Source: an uncultured Lachnospiraceae bacterium (GTDB taxonomy: Bacteria > Bacillota > Clostridia > Lachnospirales > Lachnospiraceae). From it: a stretch of DNA of 64,000 nucleotides. Both the position numbers and the translations under genes were made by a program. The stretch lies in assembly GCA_902779445.1 (NCBI GenBank), contig CACZBM010000023.1:1-64000 (forward strand). The letters are read 5' to 3'. The notes beneath the pieces are model-generated. The model was not told where the DNA came from. It made no database searches and saw only the letters and a program-made list of their open reading frames with translations. Shown here one piece after another: positions 17,133 to 25,419 of this stretch (position 1 is its first letter; each line of letters begins with the position of its first letter).

Positions 17133-18325
17133 TGTCAGAAAAGTTATTTAATGCTTTTCTTCTGAAATATGCAGAGATAGGCGTAAAAGGAAAGAACAGA
17201 TTCGTATTTGAAGAGGCCCTGGAAAAGCAGGTGAGGCTACACCTTAAAAGAACAGGCGGAGAATTTGAGGTATCCAGGATAAACGGCAGGATATACTGCG
17301 AAGCAAAGTCTGACTATGACTATGATGCGGTTATAGGCGAGCTTAAAAAGGTCTTCGGGGTTGTGGGGATATGCCCTGTAACCCATGTTGCCGACAAGAG
17401 TCCTGAAGGGATAATGGAAGCCGCCGTCAGATTTATTGATGATAATTATCCTGAGAAGAACTTTACCTTTAAGGTTGATACTAGAAGAGCCAATAAGACT
17501 TATCCCAAAACCTCCATGGAAGTGGATGCGGACGTGGGAGAGGCTCTCCTGAACGCATATCCGGACCTGAAGGTGGACGTTCATACTCCTCAGGAAGTAC
17601 TGCATATAGAGCTTAGAGAGCAGATATTCATGTATTCAAAGATAATTAAGGGTACAGGGGGACTGCCTCTCGGAACCAACGGAAGAGCGCTCCTTCTCTT
17701 ATCAGGCGGCTTTGACTCTCCTGTTGCGGGATATATGGTTTCAAAGAGAGGAGTGTACCTCGACGCAGTATACTTTAACGCCCCTCCCTATACCTCAGAC
17801 AGGGCAAAACAGAAGGTCATCGACCTCGCAAAAGTGCTGTCATCCTATACGGGAACAATAAGGCTGCACATCATCAACTTCACCGATATACAGATGGCTA
17901 TCTACGAAAAGTGTCCCCATGACGAACTTACGATCATCATGCGCCGGTACATGATGAAGATCGCCCAGCACATAGCGGAAAATACCGAGGAATGCTTCGG
18001 ACTCATAACCGGCGAATCCATAGGACAGGTGGCGAGCCAGACTATGAAGAGCCTCTACTGCACGGATGACGCAGTCACGATCCCTGTATACCGGCCCCTT
18101 ATCGGTAACGACAAGCAGGAGATCATAGACAAGGCAGAGGAAATAGGAACAGCGGACATTTCCATACTTCCCTATGAGGACTGCTGCACCATCTTTGTGG
18201 CTAAGCACCCCGTGACCAAGCCGAACCTTAACGTTATCAAAGCTTCTGAGGTGAAGCTCAATGATGTCATAGACGATCTAATGGAAAAAGCCCTTGAGTC
18301 AGATGAGGTGATCGAGGTGTCTTGA
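17132..18325 (+). CDS. thiI: tRNA 4-thiouridine synthase ThiI
   Basis: This adenylates and thiolates U8 of tRNA, and in many bacteria also supplies sulfur for the thiazole of thiamine. The 397-residue protein has an N-terminal ferredoxin-like and THUMP region (about 1-165) and the PP-loop LLSGGFDSPVAGYM (about 188-200). It lacks the C-terminal rhodanese domain of the E. coli enzyme, which is usual in Firmicutes, where a dedicated desulfurase helps. It is translationally coupled to the desulfurase gene. Confidence 0.95.
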   Translation: MSEKLFNAFLLKYAEIGVKGKNRFVFEEALEKQVRLHLKRTGGEFEVSRINGRIYCEAKSDYDYDAVIGELKKVFGVVGICPVTHVADKSPEGIMEAAVRFIDDNYPEKNFTFKVDTRRANKTYPKTSMEVDADVGEALLNAYPDLKVDVHTPQEVLHIELREQIFMYSKIIKGTGGLPLGTNGRALLLLSGGFDSPVAGYMVSKRGVYLDAVYFNAPPYTSDRAKQKVIDLAKVLSSYTGTIRLHIINFTDIQMAIYEKCPHDELTIIMRRYMMKIAQHIAENTEECFGLITGESIGQVASQTMKSLYCTDDAVTIPVYRPLIGNDKQEIIDKAEEIGTADISILPYEDCCTIFVAKHPVTKPNLNVIKASEVKLNDVIDDLMEKALESDEVIEVS

Positions 18326-18563
18326 AGGGGAGAAAGGAGAGAAAGTAAGGTTCTCTGATCGAAACTATGTTGCCCTCATTATTTCGTTGTGGTATCATGT
18401 GATCACTAAAGCATATGTTTCTACTCGCCAACGGCGTGTCTATAATACACTTCTTTTGAAATCTATGCTTTTCCCAATATTTTTAACTAAAGCAGGATTT
18501 CGAAAGAGTGAAAGATCATTTCGAATTTCTGCCGATTTTTGATAGCGAAAGGAGAAATGATTG

Positions 18564-19526
18564 ATGGTAAGAAAACTTTTTAACAGAATATGGGAGATAA
18601 TTCCGGGAGTAAACCGGGTTCACAAAGACAAACTTTTCTGTTACGTGTTCGGAAAAGAAAAATATAAGAAATATGCACTTGCACTTTATAATGCCATAAA
18701 TAAGAGCAACTATACGAATCAATCCGATTTGGAGATAATTACTCTGGAAAATGTGGTATATCTTGGTGTAAAGAATGATGTAGCATACCTCCTGTCCGGA
18801 AGAATATCCCTCTATGAACATCAGAGCAGCATAAATCCAAACATGCCGGTCAGAGGTCTGATATATATTGGAGAGCTTTACAGTAAGCTTTTGATGAGAG
18901 GCCGGAATAAACGAAGACTTTACGGATCTTCATTAGTGAAGATTCCAACTCCTCAATATGTGGTATTCTATAATGGTAAGGATGATTATCCTGAAGTATC
19001 AAAACTCAGGCTTTCTGATGCATTTGTCATCCCAAGAGATGATGGAGAGTTTGAATTTACGGCAACAGTATATAATATTAATCCGGGAATGAATGACGAA
19101 TTGCTCAACTCTTGTGAACCATTGAGAGAGTATTGTGTTTTCATAGAACGGATCAGAAAAAATGAAAAATACATGACTCTGGAAGAAGCAGTTAGTAACG
19201 CAATTAATTCCTGCATAAAAGATGGTATTTTAGCGGACGTCCTGTCAGAAGAAAGGAATGCGGTTATGAGATCAATACTTACGATCACCGGATTTACAGA
19301 GAAGGAAGAAAGGGAATATCAGGAGGAACTTAGGGAGGAAGCTCGGGCAAAAGGTCTGGCAGAAGGCCTGGCAGAAGGCCGGGCACAAGGCCGGGCAGAA
19401 GGTCGGGAAGAAGGTCTGGCAGAAGGTCGTACAGAGGAACGGCATAATACTGAAATGGAACGTCGAAGAGCAGATGCAGCTGAGGCGTTGGTTGCAAAGT
19501 ACAAGGAAAAATATGGTGATTTATAG
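18564..19526 (+). CDS. Rpn/PD-(D/E)XK family putative nuclease
   Basis: This 320-residue protein resembles the Rpn recombination-promoting nuclease/transposase-related family common in Lachnospiraceae. FGKEKYKKYALALYNAINKSNY lies near the N-terminus. DVAYLLSGRISLYEHQSS contains the typical acidic/EHQS motif. An IPTPQYVVFYNG strand follows, and the C-terminal tail is a run of [A/E]GLAEGRA-type repeats (about residues 258-300). Such proteins often vary in copy number and look mobile. The start is ATG 18564 with GGAG 9 bases upstream; TTG 18561 is possible. The 235-base gap before it holds nothing convincing. Confidence 0.75.
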   Translation: MVRKLFNRIWEIIPGVNRVHKDKLFCYVFGKEKYKKYALALYNAINKSNYTNQSDLEIITLENVVYLGVKNDVAYLLSGRISLYEHQSSINPNMPVRGLIYIGELYSKLLMRGRNKRRLYGSSLVKIPTPQYVVFYNGKDDYPEVSKLRLSDAFVIPRDDGEFEFTATVYNINPGMNDELLNSCEPLREYCVFIERIRKNEKYMTLEEAVSNAINSCIKDGILADVLSEERNAVMRSILTITGFTEKEEREYQEELREEARAKGLAEGLAEGRAQGRAEGREEGLAEGRTEERHNTEMERRRADAAEALVAKYKEKYGDL

Positions 19527-19683
19527 AAAATGAATAAAGCTGACCATAAATCACTGACCGCCGGTATGTGCAGGGAAGCTTGTATATATCGGCGTTTTTT
19601 GATGTGAGAATTCTTGATCTGTTTTGCTGTATTTGGAACATGAGAAAATATCACTAAAAATTGTTAGAAAACCGTCAAAATAA

Positions 19684-19701
19684 TGTATATATTTAGATAC
19701 A
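19684..19701. promoter_or_regulatory. Operator-like inverted repeat before surface protein 1
   Basis: TGTAT-N8-ATACA matches the spacing and sequence of the palindromes upstream of the two flagellin genes. It lies 7 bases before the likely -35 of surface protein 1. Confidence 0.45.
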
Positions 19702-19708
19702 ATTTCTG

Positions 19709-19737
19709 TTGGATTTTGTCCTGTGATGTGTTAAACT
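19709..19737 (+). promoter_or_regulatory. Probable promoter of surface protein 1
   Basis: TTGGAT at 19709-19714, a 17-base spacer, then TAAACT. The paralog at 25233-25260 has a similar sequence between the elements (both contain a ...GATGTG... stretch), which supports the assignment. Confidence 0.4.
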
Positions 19738-19801
19738 AATCACGATGTTTATAAATTAATACAATCCACACAAATAATCAGATCAACCAAGGGGAGAACC
19801 G

Positions 19802-22699
19802 ATGAAAAACCAGGAAGTAAGCAGAAAACTTTTAAGAGCTATCAGTATAGGTCTGGCGGCAACATTAACACTAACGCCGACAGCCACTGTTTTTGCTGAT
19901 GATGATACAAGCGTTGAAGAACATGACTCTGATCACGAAGACTCACATGATGATTCTGATAACGATTCTGACAGCAATTCTGATTCCGGATCTGATAATG
20001 AATCCAATGACAATTCCAGTGGTGAATCCCACGATGAATCCAACGACAATTCAGGCAGTGAATCCCATGATGAATCCAATAATGATTCAAGTGATGGATC
20101 TGACAGCGGATCTAATGATTCCGATAATGTTTCCGATGATGGAAATACCGGATCTGATAGCTATCAGGATAATAATGAGAGTGAGGAAACACAGACTCCT
20201 GATATAGTAGCAGAGCAGGTTCCTGCACAGGCTGTTACACCTGAAATTTTTACTGAGACTGCCCCTGAAGCTTTGCTGGGAGGAGATGCAAGTGCCGATC
20301 AGGGATCAGATCAGGATGATGATCTAATGATGTTCCAGAGTCTTGCAGCGGGAGCTGGGAATTTTGATGTTGAACTGGATCAGAATTATTTGATCACGTC
20401 AATGGTGTCAGCTCCGGGAGGTGGAGCTGGTAATGTTGATGCTACTCTTTTGGGGGCAGATTCATTTAATACTAATACCGAACAAACTACTGAAAAAAAC
20501 ACCATTGGATCTGTGGATGAAGAGAAGGAATTAAAGGATAAGACTGCTATAGATAAAAAAGCAGCTGAGGATAAAGCGGCCATTGATGAAAAGGCGGCTG
20601 AGGATAAAGCGCTTATTGATGAAAATGCGACTGAAGAAAAAAAGGCTATAGATAATCGGGCAACTGAGGACAAAAGGGCTATAAATGAAAAAGCGGTAGA
20701 AGATAAAGAAGCAATAGAAAAGAAGGCTGACGAAGAAAAGGCAGACATTGAAGCACAAGCATTGGCTGCGAAGAATGCCATAGATGAAAAGGCTAAAGAA
20801 GAAAAGGAACAGAAGGATAAGCTGTCAAAAGAAGCCGAAAAACAAATTGATGAAGAAGCTAAGAAGGCAAAGGAGGCAATAGACGCTAAGCTTAAAGAAG
20901 GAAAGGCGGCAATAGATACTAAAGCTGGAGAAGAAAAGGCAGCAATAGATACTAAGGCTCAGAAAGACAGAAATGCTATTGATGAGCAGGCTGAAAAGGA
21001 TAAGACTTCTATAGATACTAAAGCTGGCGAGGATAAGGCGGCAATAGAAAAAAAAGCTGGAGAAGACAAGGCAGCCATAGACAGTGAAGCAGAGGGTAAA
21101 AAGGAAGAAATAGACAAAAAGGCTGGCGAGGATAAGGCGGCAATAGATAAAAAAGCTGGAGAAGACAAGGCAGCCATAGACAGTGAAGCAGAGGGTAAAA
21201 AGGAAGAAATAGATAAAAAGGCTGGCGAGGATAAGACGGCAATAGATAAAAAAGCTGGCGAGGATAAGGCAGCAATAGATAAAAAAACTGGCGAGGATAA
21301 GGCAGCAATAGATAAAAAGGCTGGCGAGGATAAGGCTGCAATAGATGCCAAAGTTAAAGAAGATAAAGCGGCAATAGATACTAAGGCTGATGAAGATAAA
21401 AAGAAAGTTGACGATGACGTGAACTTAGCTAAAGCCAGCAAGTATATTATAGATAACAAATTGGATGAAATTATTTCAGATTTAGAAAAAGATAACTGGG
21501 AGCGAACGAATCGTTCGGTACATGGACTGTTTAATAATACGGCTATTCTCGAAAATAACGAAAAAATTGCTGAGACTCTGATTCAGTATATGTTCTATAA
21601 GGGTGATGCAATAAAGGATGTTGATCTTAATAAATCTGTTACCTTTTCACACGATTTGATGTCTGGTGCAGAGAACAATTATATAAAGGTTACATATTAT
21701 ATAAAAGGCTCAGATAAACCTGTCGAGGAAAACTATAACTTCTGGACAAAAGATAGGGATACAGGTAATGATGAGCATATTGATTATAGAAATACCTATG
21801 TTGTAGTCTTCAATAAGAACAATAAGGATATTCAGTTTTCTCAGTTAAGCTTTGAAAACGACTATAAGGCTACGAACGAGGCCAGACAAGAATTAAATAA
21901 AAAGTATGATGAAATTATCAATGGAGCAGAGGGTAAAAAGGAAGAAATAGACAAAAAGGCTGGCGAGGATAAGGCGGCAATAGATACTAAAGCTGGAGAA
22001 GATAAGGCAGCCATAGACAGTGAAGCAGAGGGTAAAAAGGAAGAAATAGACAAAAAAGCTGGCGAGGGTAAGGCGGCAATAGATACCAGGGCTGACGAAG
22101 ATAAGAAAGTCATCGATTATAATGCTCAGAGAGATAAAGCTGCTATTGATGAGCAGGCCAAAACAGACAAGGCAGCCATAGACAGTGAAGCAGAGGGTAA
22201 AAAGGAAGAAATAGACAAAAAGGCTGGCGAGGATAAGGATAAGGCAGAAATAGATTCTAAATCTAAAACAGAAAAGAGTGACATAGACACCAAAGCTGAC
22301 GAAGAAAAGGCAGGAATAGATTCTAAATCTAAAACAGATAAGAGTGGCATAGACACCAAAGCTGACGAAGAAAAGGCAGGAATAGATACTCAGGCTCAGA
22401 AAGACAGAAATGCTATTGATGAGCAGGCCAAAACAGACAAGGCAGCCATAGACAGTGAAGCAAAGGGTAAAAAGGAAGAAATAGACAAAAAGGCTGGCGA
22501 GGATAAGGCGGCAATAGATACTAAAGCTGGAGAAGAAAAGGCAGCAATAGATACTCAGGCTCAGAAAGACAGAGCTGCTATTGATGAGCAGGCCAAAACA
22601 GACAAGGCAGCCATAGACAGTGAAGCAGAGGGTAAAAAGGAAGAAATAGACAAAAAGGCTGGCGAGGATAAAAGGCTGGCGAGGATAAGGCGGCAATAG
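19802..22699 (+). CDS. Large coiled-coil surface protein 1, N-terminal 965 residues (frameshifted)
   Basis: This is an exported, probably cell-envelope protein. The signal peptide is at residues 1-32 (ISIGLAATLTLTPTATVFA). A Ser/Asp/Asn-rich stretch follows at about 35-125, a linker, then long arrays of an 11-residue unit (DKAAIDKKAGE and variants) encoded by 33-bp repeats. Hendecad periodicity predicts an extended helical rod. A non-repetitive globular stretch of about 150 residues (nt 21420-21910) interrupts the rod. The reading frame stops at 22699 because of a 17-bp tandem duplication at 22653-22686. Without it the protein would continue to 23394 and end in the same membrane anchor as the paralog at 25420. 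GGGGAG precedes the ATG. Function unknown; adhesion or an envelope spacer is plausible. Confidence 0.8.
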   Translation: MKNQEVSRKLLRAISIGLAATLTLTPTATVFADDDTSVEEHDSDHEDSHDDSDNDSDSNSDSGSDNESNDNSSGESHDESNDNSGSESHDESNNDSSDGSDSGSNDSDNVSDDGNTGSDSYQDNNESEETQTPDIVAEQVPAQAVTPEIFTETAPEALLGGDASADQGSDQDDDLMMFQSLAAGAGNFDVELDQNYLITSMVSAPGGGAGNVDATLLGADSFNTNTEQTTEKNTIGSVDEEKELKDKTAIDKKAAEDKAAIDEKAAEDKALIDENATEEKKAIDNRATEDKRAINEKAVEDKEAIEKKADEEKADIEAQALAAKNAIDEKAKEEKEQKDKLSKEAEKQIDEEAKKAKEAIDAKLKEGKAAIDTKAGEEKAAIDTKAQKDRNAIDEQAEKDKTSIDTKAGEDKAAIEKKAGEDKAAIDSEAEGKKEEIDKKAGEDKAAIDKKAGEDKAAIDSEAEGKKEEIDKKAGEDKTAIDKKAGEDKAAIDKKTGEDKAAIDKKAGEDKAAIDAKVKEDKAAIDTKADEDKKKVDDDVNLAKASKYIIDNKLDEIISDLEKDNWERTNRSVHGLFNNTAILENNEKIAETLIQYMFYKGDAIKDVDLNKSVTFSHDLMSGAENNYIKVTYYIKGSDKPVEENYNFWTKDRDTGNDEHIDYRNTYVVVFNKNNKDIQFSQLSFENDYKATNEARQELNKKYDEIINGAEGKKEEIDKKAGEDKAAIDTKAGEDKAAIDSEAEGKKEEIDKKAGEGKAAIDTRADEDKKVIDYNAQRDKAAIDEQAKTDKAAIDSEAEGKKEEIDKKAGEDKDKAEIDSKSKTEKSDIDTKADEEKAGIDSKSKTDKSGIDTKADEEKAGIDTQAQKDRNAIDEQAKTDKAAIDSEAKGKKEEIDKKAGEDKAAIDTKAGEEKAAIDTQAQKDRAAIDEQAKTDKAAIDSEAEGKKEEIDKKAGEDKRLARIRRQ
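22653..22686 (+). repeat. Perfect 17-bp tandem duplication causing a frameshift
   Basis: AAAAGGCTGGCGAGGAT occurs at 22653-22669 and again immediately at 22670-22686. Removing one copy restores the frame from the N-terminal part into the C-terminal part ending at 23394. It may be a real slippage mutation or phase switch, or an assembly error in a repetitive gene. Confidence 0.9.
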
Positions 22700-23016
22700 A
22701 TACCAGGGCTGAAGAGGATAAGGCGGCTATTGATAAAAGAGCACAGGAAGAAAAGGACGCTATTGACCAAAAAGCGATTGAGGATAAGGCAGCTATAGAC
22801 AAAAAGGCGCAGGAAGAAAAGGATGCCATTGATAAAAAAGCAGCTGAGGATAAGACAAAAGAAAGCGAAAAGAGCCGTTCTTCTCACAAGTCCGACTCAA
22901 AGGATAGTTCAAAGTCTGTAGATTCAGGTGCAGGTGAAACTGTCACTACAACTCCCGGAAGCGGACTTACTGATATCAGTCATATACTGCAGGGTACAGG
23001 TACAGCTGTATCAGGT

Positions 23017-23394
23017 GTGTTTATTGAAGATACTCTTGGTATTTTCGGAGAGGCTGCTGCTCCCGTAAGTAATCTTGCGGCTGATACAGATAACACAACA
23101 ACAAATAGTGTATTGACTGGAGATGCCACAACTGGTGATACAGTAGAGGCAGGATCAGTCAATGCAGATGCTTCATCCGGCTCAGATCTCGAGAGCGATG
23201 TACTCGGTGAGAGAATAGCGCCTATTGTAAAAGCTGCAGAGGATGGAACATTTGACAGGAACATGCTCTTTGATGAAGAGGCAAAGAAACTTCCCGTCAC
23301 AATATGGCTTCTCTTCTTCGTTATGGGTGCCGCAGGCGTAGGCGTTTATCAGAGCATGAGAAAGAAGAAGATAACCGTAAAATCAGACAAATAA
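23017..23394 (+). CDS. Surface protein 1, out-of-frame C-terminal part
   Basis: The frame is open from the duplication near 22675, but its first possible start codon is GTG at 23017; most likely this is simply the tail of surface protein 1. The upstream open part adds more DKAAID-type units and a Lys/Ser-rich stretch. The end, SDVLGERIAPIVKAAEDG...MLFDEEAKK followed by a hydrophobic segment and RKKK, closely matches the end of surface protein 2. This shared module looks like a C-terminal membrane anchor without a clear LPXTG motif. Independent translation from 23017 is unlikely, as no ribosome binding site is seen. Confidence 0.6.
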   Translation: MFIEDTLGIFGEAAAPVSNLAADTDNTTTNSVLTGDATTGDTVEAGSVNADASSGSDLESDVLGERIAPIVKAAEDGTFDRNMLFDEEAKKLPVTIWLLFFVMGAAGVGVYQSMRKKKITVKSDK

Positions 23395-23423
23395 TTTCTA
23401 CGCGGAAATAAAACGAATGATCA

Positions 23424-23452
23424 AAAAAGTGCCGGCAATTCCGGCACTTTTG
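23424..23452 (+). terminator. Rho-independent terminator after surface protein 1
   Basis: AAGTGCCGG, loop CAATT and CCGGCACTT form a perfect 9-bp stem, followed by TTG and preceded by an A-run. Confidence 0.85.
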
Positions 23453-23533
23453 CGTTGAGGGATTCCGAAAAATCGGTAAAAAGTGATATACTTAAATACA
23501 ATATGAAAGTGCTTACAGGAGGGGTAAGAGGTT

Positions 23534-25189
23534 ATGAGAAATAAAGCGGTATTTCTAATAATTGGCATGATGGTATTCATTATGGCATGTGGCGGTCAGC
23601 AGGCTGCTCAGGAGCCAAAGCAGCAGGAAGCGGAAACGGCACAGGAGGCAGAGACTGAGGAGGACGCTGAAGCCGAAGCAACAAATGCGGTGGATGAAGC
23701 TGATGAAGCATATGAAGATGATCTGAATTATGTAGAGGATATGGTCCTGTCTACAGATTATCTTACGATCACGGTTCCAGAGGAGTTCAAGGGCAAATTC
23801 CTTGCTTGCATAGACGGTGAAGGCATAGCTTTTTACGATAAAGAAAGTCATGAGAGTGGATTTGGCGGATATGCATTCTCCGTTGTTGTAGATAAGGACA
23901 AAGATATTTTGCCGGGCGGGATGTACACAAAGGTAGGCGAACTGCTAACGGCTCAGGGCGAACGCTACAATGTCTGCAAAGGTTATCCTTCAGATGTTCA
24001 GTGGGACTATACAAAATCAGACGAAATGCCCAAGGACTACGAAAAACTCTATAACTCAGCCGATCTTTTTATAGAGAATGCAAAGGCTGTCGGTGACGGC
24101 ACCTTCATGTATGGCGCAGGTATGAAGGGTGAAGATCTGTACCAATACACAGTTTCAAGGTATCTCGATGCCATAAACGAGGGCTGGGATGCGAATAAGT
24201 TTGAAGAAGAGAATATGAGCCCTGAATTTTATGCACTTGTCCATAATGAAGGGGAGAAGGCACTAGAAAAGATCGGATTTGCTTACAAGGATATATCCAA
24301 TGATGGAGTTGACGAGCTGCTTGTCGGATTGATCGATGACAGTGGTGAGCCCAGTGTTTTATATGATGTCTACACAATGGTAGATGGGGTTCCTGCTTCT
24401 GTTATAAGCGGAACATCAAGAGACAGATATTATGCCCTTGAATATGGTGGAATTGCAAATGTGAAGTCAGAAGGAGCCGGAGAGAATATCGTTCTGGTAT
24501 ATGAGCTCACTCCGGAAGATACAGAACTCATGCATCAGTTCAGCTTAAAAAACGATTCTTATACTGATGAGAAGAATCCCTGGTTTGTAAACTATGAAGA
24601 AGATGATACAAGCTGGGAGAAAATGACAGAAGAGGATTATGATGAAAGACTGAAGCTTCTTGAGGATCGATACTTAAAGCTTGACTTTACGCCGTTTTCG
24701 GATATTGCGCCAATAGACTACTCCAAGGTTGATCTTTCCAAGTATGCAACATTTACCAAGATGATCGATGATTTCAAAAAGGGTATGGGATATGCAAATG
24801 TAAAGCTTGGAGATACGGATGTATTCCTTGTATCAACCGGTACATATAACGCCGATGAGGGTATTATGGGAGCTATTGATGCCTCGATATTCATGTATAA
24901 CGATAAGGGTGAGATCGTATACCTCGGAAATGTGGCTTCTTCAGGAACTGCCTATCCTCTGATGATCGCAGACGGATGTCTTTTCACCGGAGGACACCAT
25001 GATGTTGAAAAGACGACCGTTAAGGACGGGAAGCTTGTAACTGTTGAAGAAGCATCGGAAACCTTTGATGAAGACGGTAATTCCACATATTATCACGACA
25101 AGGAAAAGGTTCAGGACGATTCGGATCTTACCAGGCTTTTTGATGAGTATTTCAAGGGTGAGACAGTAGAGTTCTCTGCGAAGGAATAA
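23534..25189 (+). CDS. Predicted lipoprotein of unknown function
   Basis: This is a 551-residue exported lipoprotein. The signal peptide ends in the lipobox IMAC, with the lipid-modified cysteine at residue 19, followed by a Glu/Ala/Gln-rich linker (about 22-60). A segment FAYKDISNDGVDELLVGL (about 255) resembles the short calcium-loop or FG-GAP-like DxxxDG repeats seen in clostridial lipoproteins. The rest is not recognised. It lies between the two related surface proteins and could be part of the same envelope system. AAGAGG precedes the ATG. Confidence 0.8.
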   Translation: MRNKAVFLIIGMMVFIMACGGQQAAQEPKQQEAETAQEAETEEDAEAEATNAVDEADEAYEDDLNYVEDMVLSTDYLTITVPEEFKGKFLACIDGEGIAFYDKESHESGFGGYAFSVVVDKDKDILPGGMYTKVGELLTAQGERYNVCKGYPSDVQWDYTKSDEMPKDYEKLYNSADLFIENAKAVGDGTFMYGAGMKGEDLYQYTVSRYLDAINEGWDANKFEEENMSPEFYALVHNEGEKALEKIGFAYKDISNDGVDELLVGLIDDSGEPSVLYDVYTMVDGVPASVISGTSRDRYYALEYGGIANVKSEGAGENIVLVYELTPEDTELMHQFSLKNDSYTDEKNPWFVNYEEDDTSWEKMTEEDYDERLKLLEDRYLKLDFTPFSDIAPIDYSKVDLSKYATFTKMIDDFKKGMGYANVKLGDTDVFLVSTGTYNADEGIMGAIDASIFMYNDKGEIVYLGNVASSGTAYPLMIADGCLFTGGHHDVEKTTVKDGKLVTVEEASETFDEDGNSTYYHDKEKVQDDSDLTRLFDEYFKGETVEFSAKE

Positions 25190-25207
25190 GACAGAATTTA
25201 AGAATTA

Positions 25208-25260
25208 TGTATAAAATTTAATACAATGTTCATTGATTTTAGAACAGGATGTGATAGTAT
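25208..25260 (+). promoter_or_regulatory. Operator-like palindrome and promoter of surface protein 2
   Basis: TGTAT-N8-ATACA at 25208-25225 repeats the flagellin and surface protein 1 element. It is followed 7 bases later by TTGATT at 25233-25238, a 16-base spacer, and TAGTAT at 25255-25260. The spacing between palindrome and -35 equals that before surface protein 1. The rest of the gap to the ATG at 25420 holds nothing else convincing. Confidence 0.45.
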
Positions 25261-25419
25261 TATTAAATAACAGATATTTTTAAATCTTTTATAAAGCATA
25301 AAGTGTTTAGGGAAATACTCCGATATAATCTATAAACACATTAGGTACAGCCCGGCGGGGCTTTAAGTGTCACAAGGACGTGGCATATGGTAGTTGTAAT
25401 GATAATGGAGGGGACAACC

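Noticed and set aside
18326..18563. Possible small RNA or promoter between thiI and the Rpn-like gene
   Set aside because: No convincing promoter pair, hairpin with T-run, or conserved motif could be recognised.
18564..19526. Insertion sequence or prophage in the accessory region
   Set aside because: The Rpn-like protein is related to transposase-type nucleases, but no terminal inverted repeats, target duplication, integrase or phage genes are visible.
21893..22696. Long minus-strand open frame of 267 codons
   Set aside because: It is a mirror of the repetitive coding sequence of surface protein 1; codon bias of the repeats removes stops on the other strand. No start signals.
23350..23394. 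Sortase anchor at the end of surface protein 1 (LPVTI)
   Set aside because: LPVTI is directly followed by the hydrophobic segment, the fifth residue is not Gly, and the paralog lacks any LPXT sequence. A plain membrane anchor is more likely.
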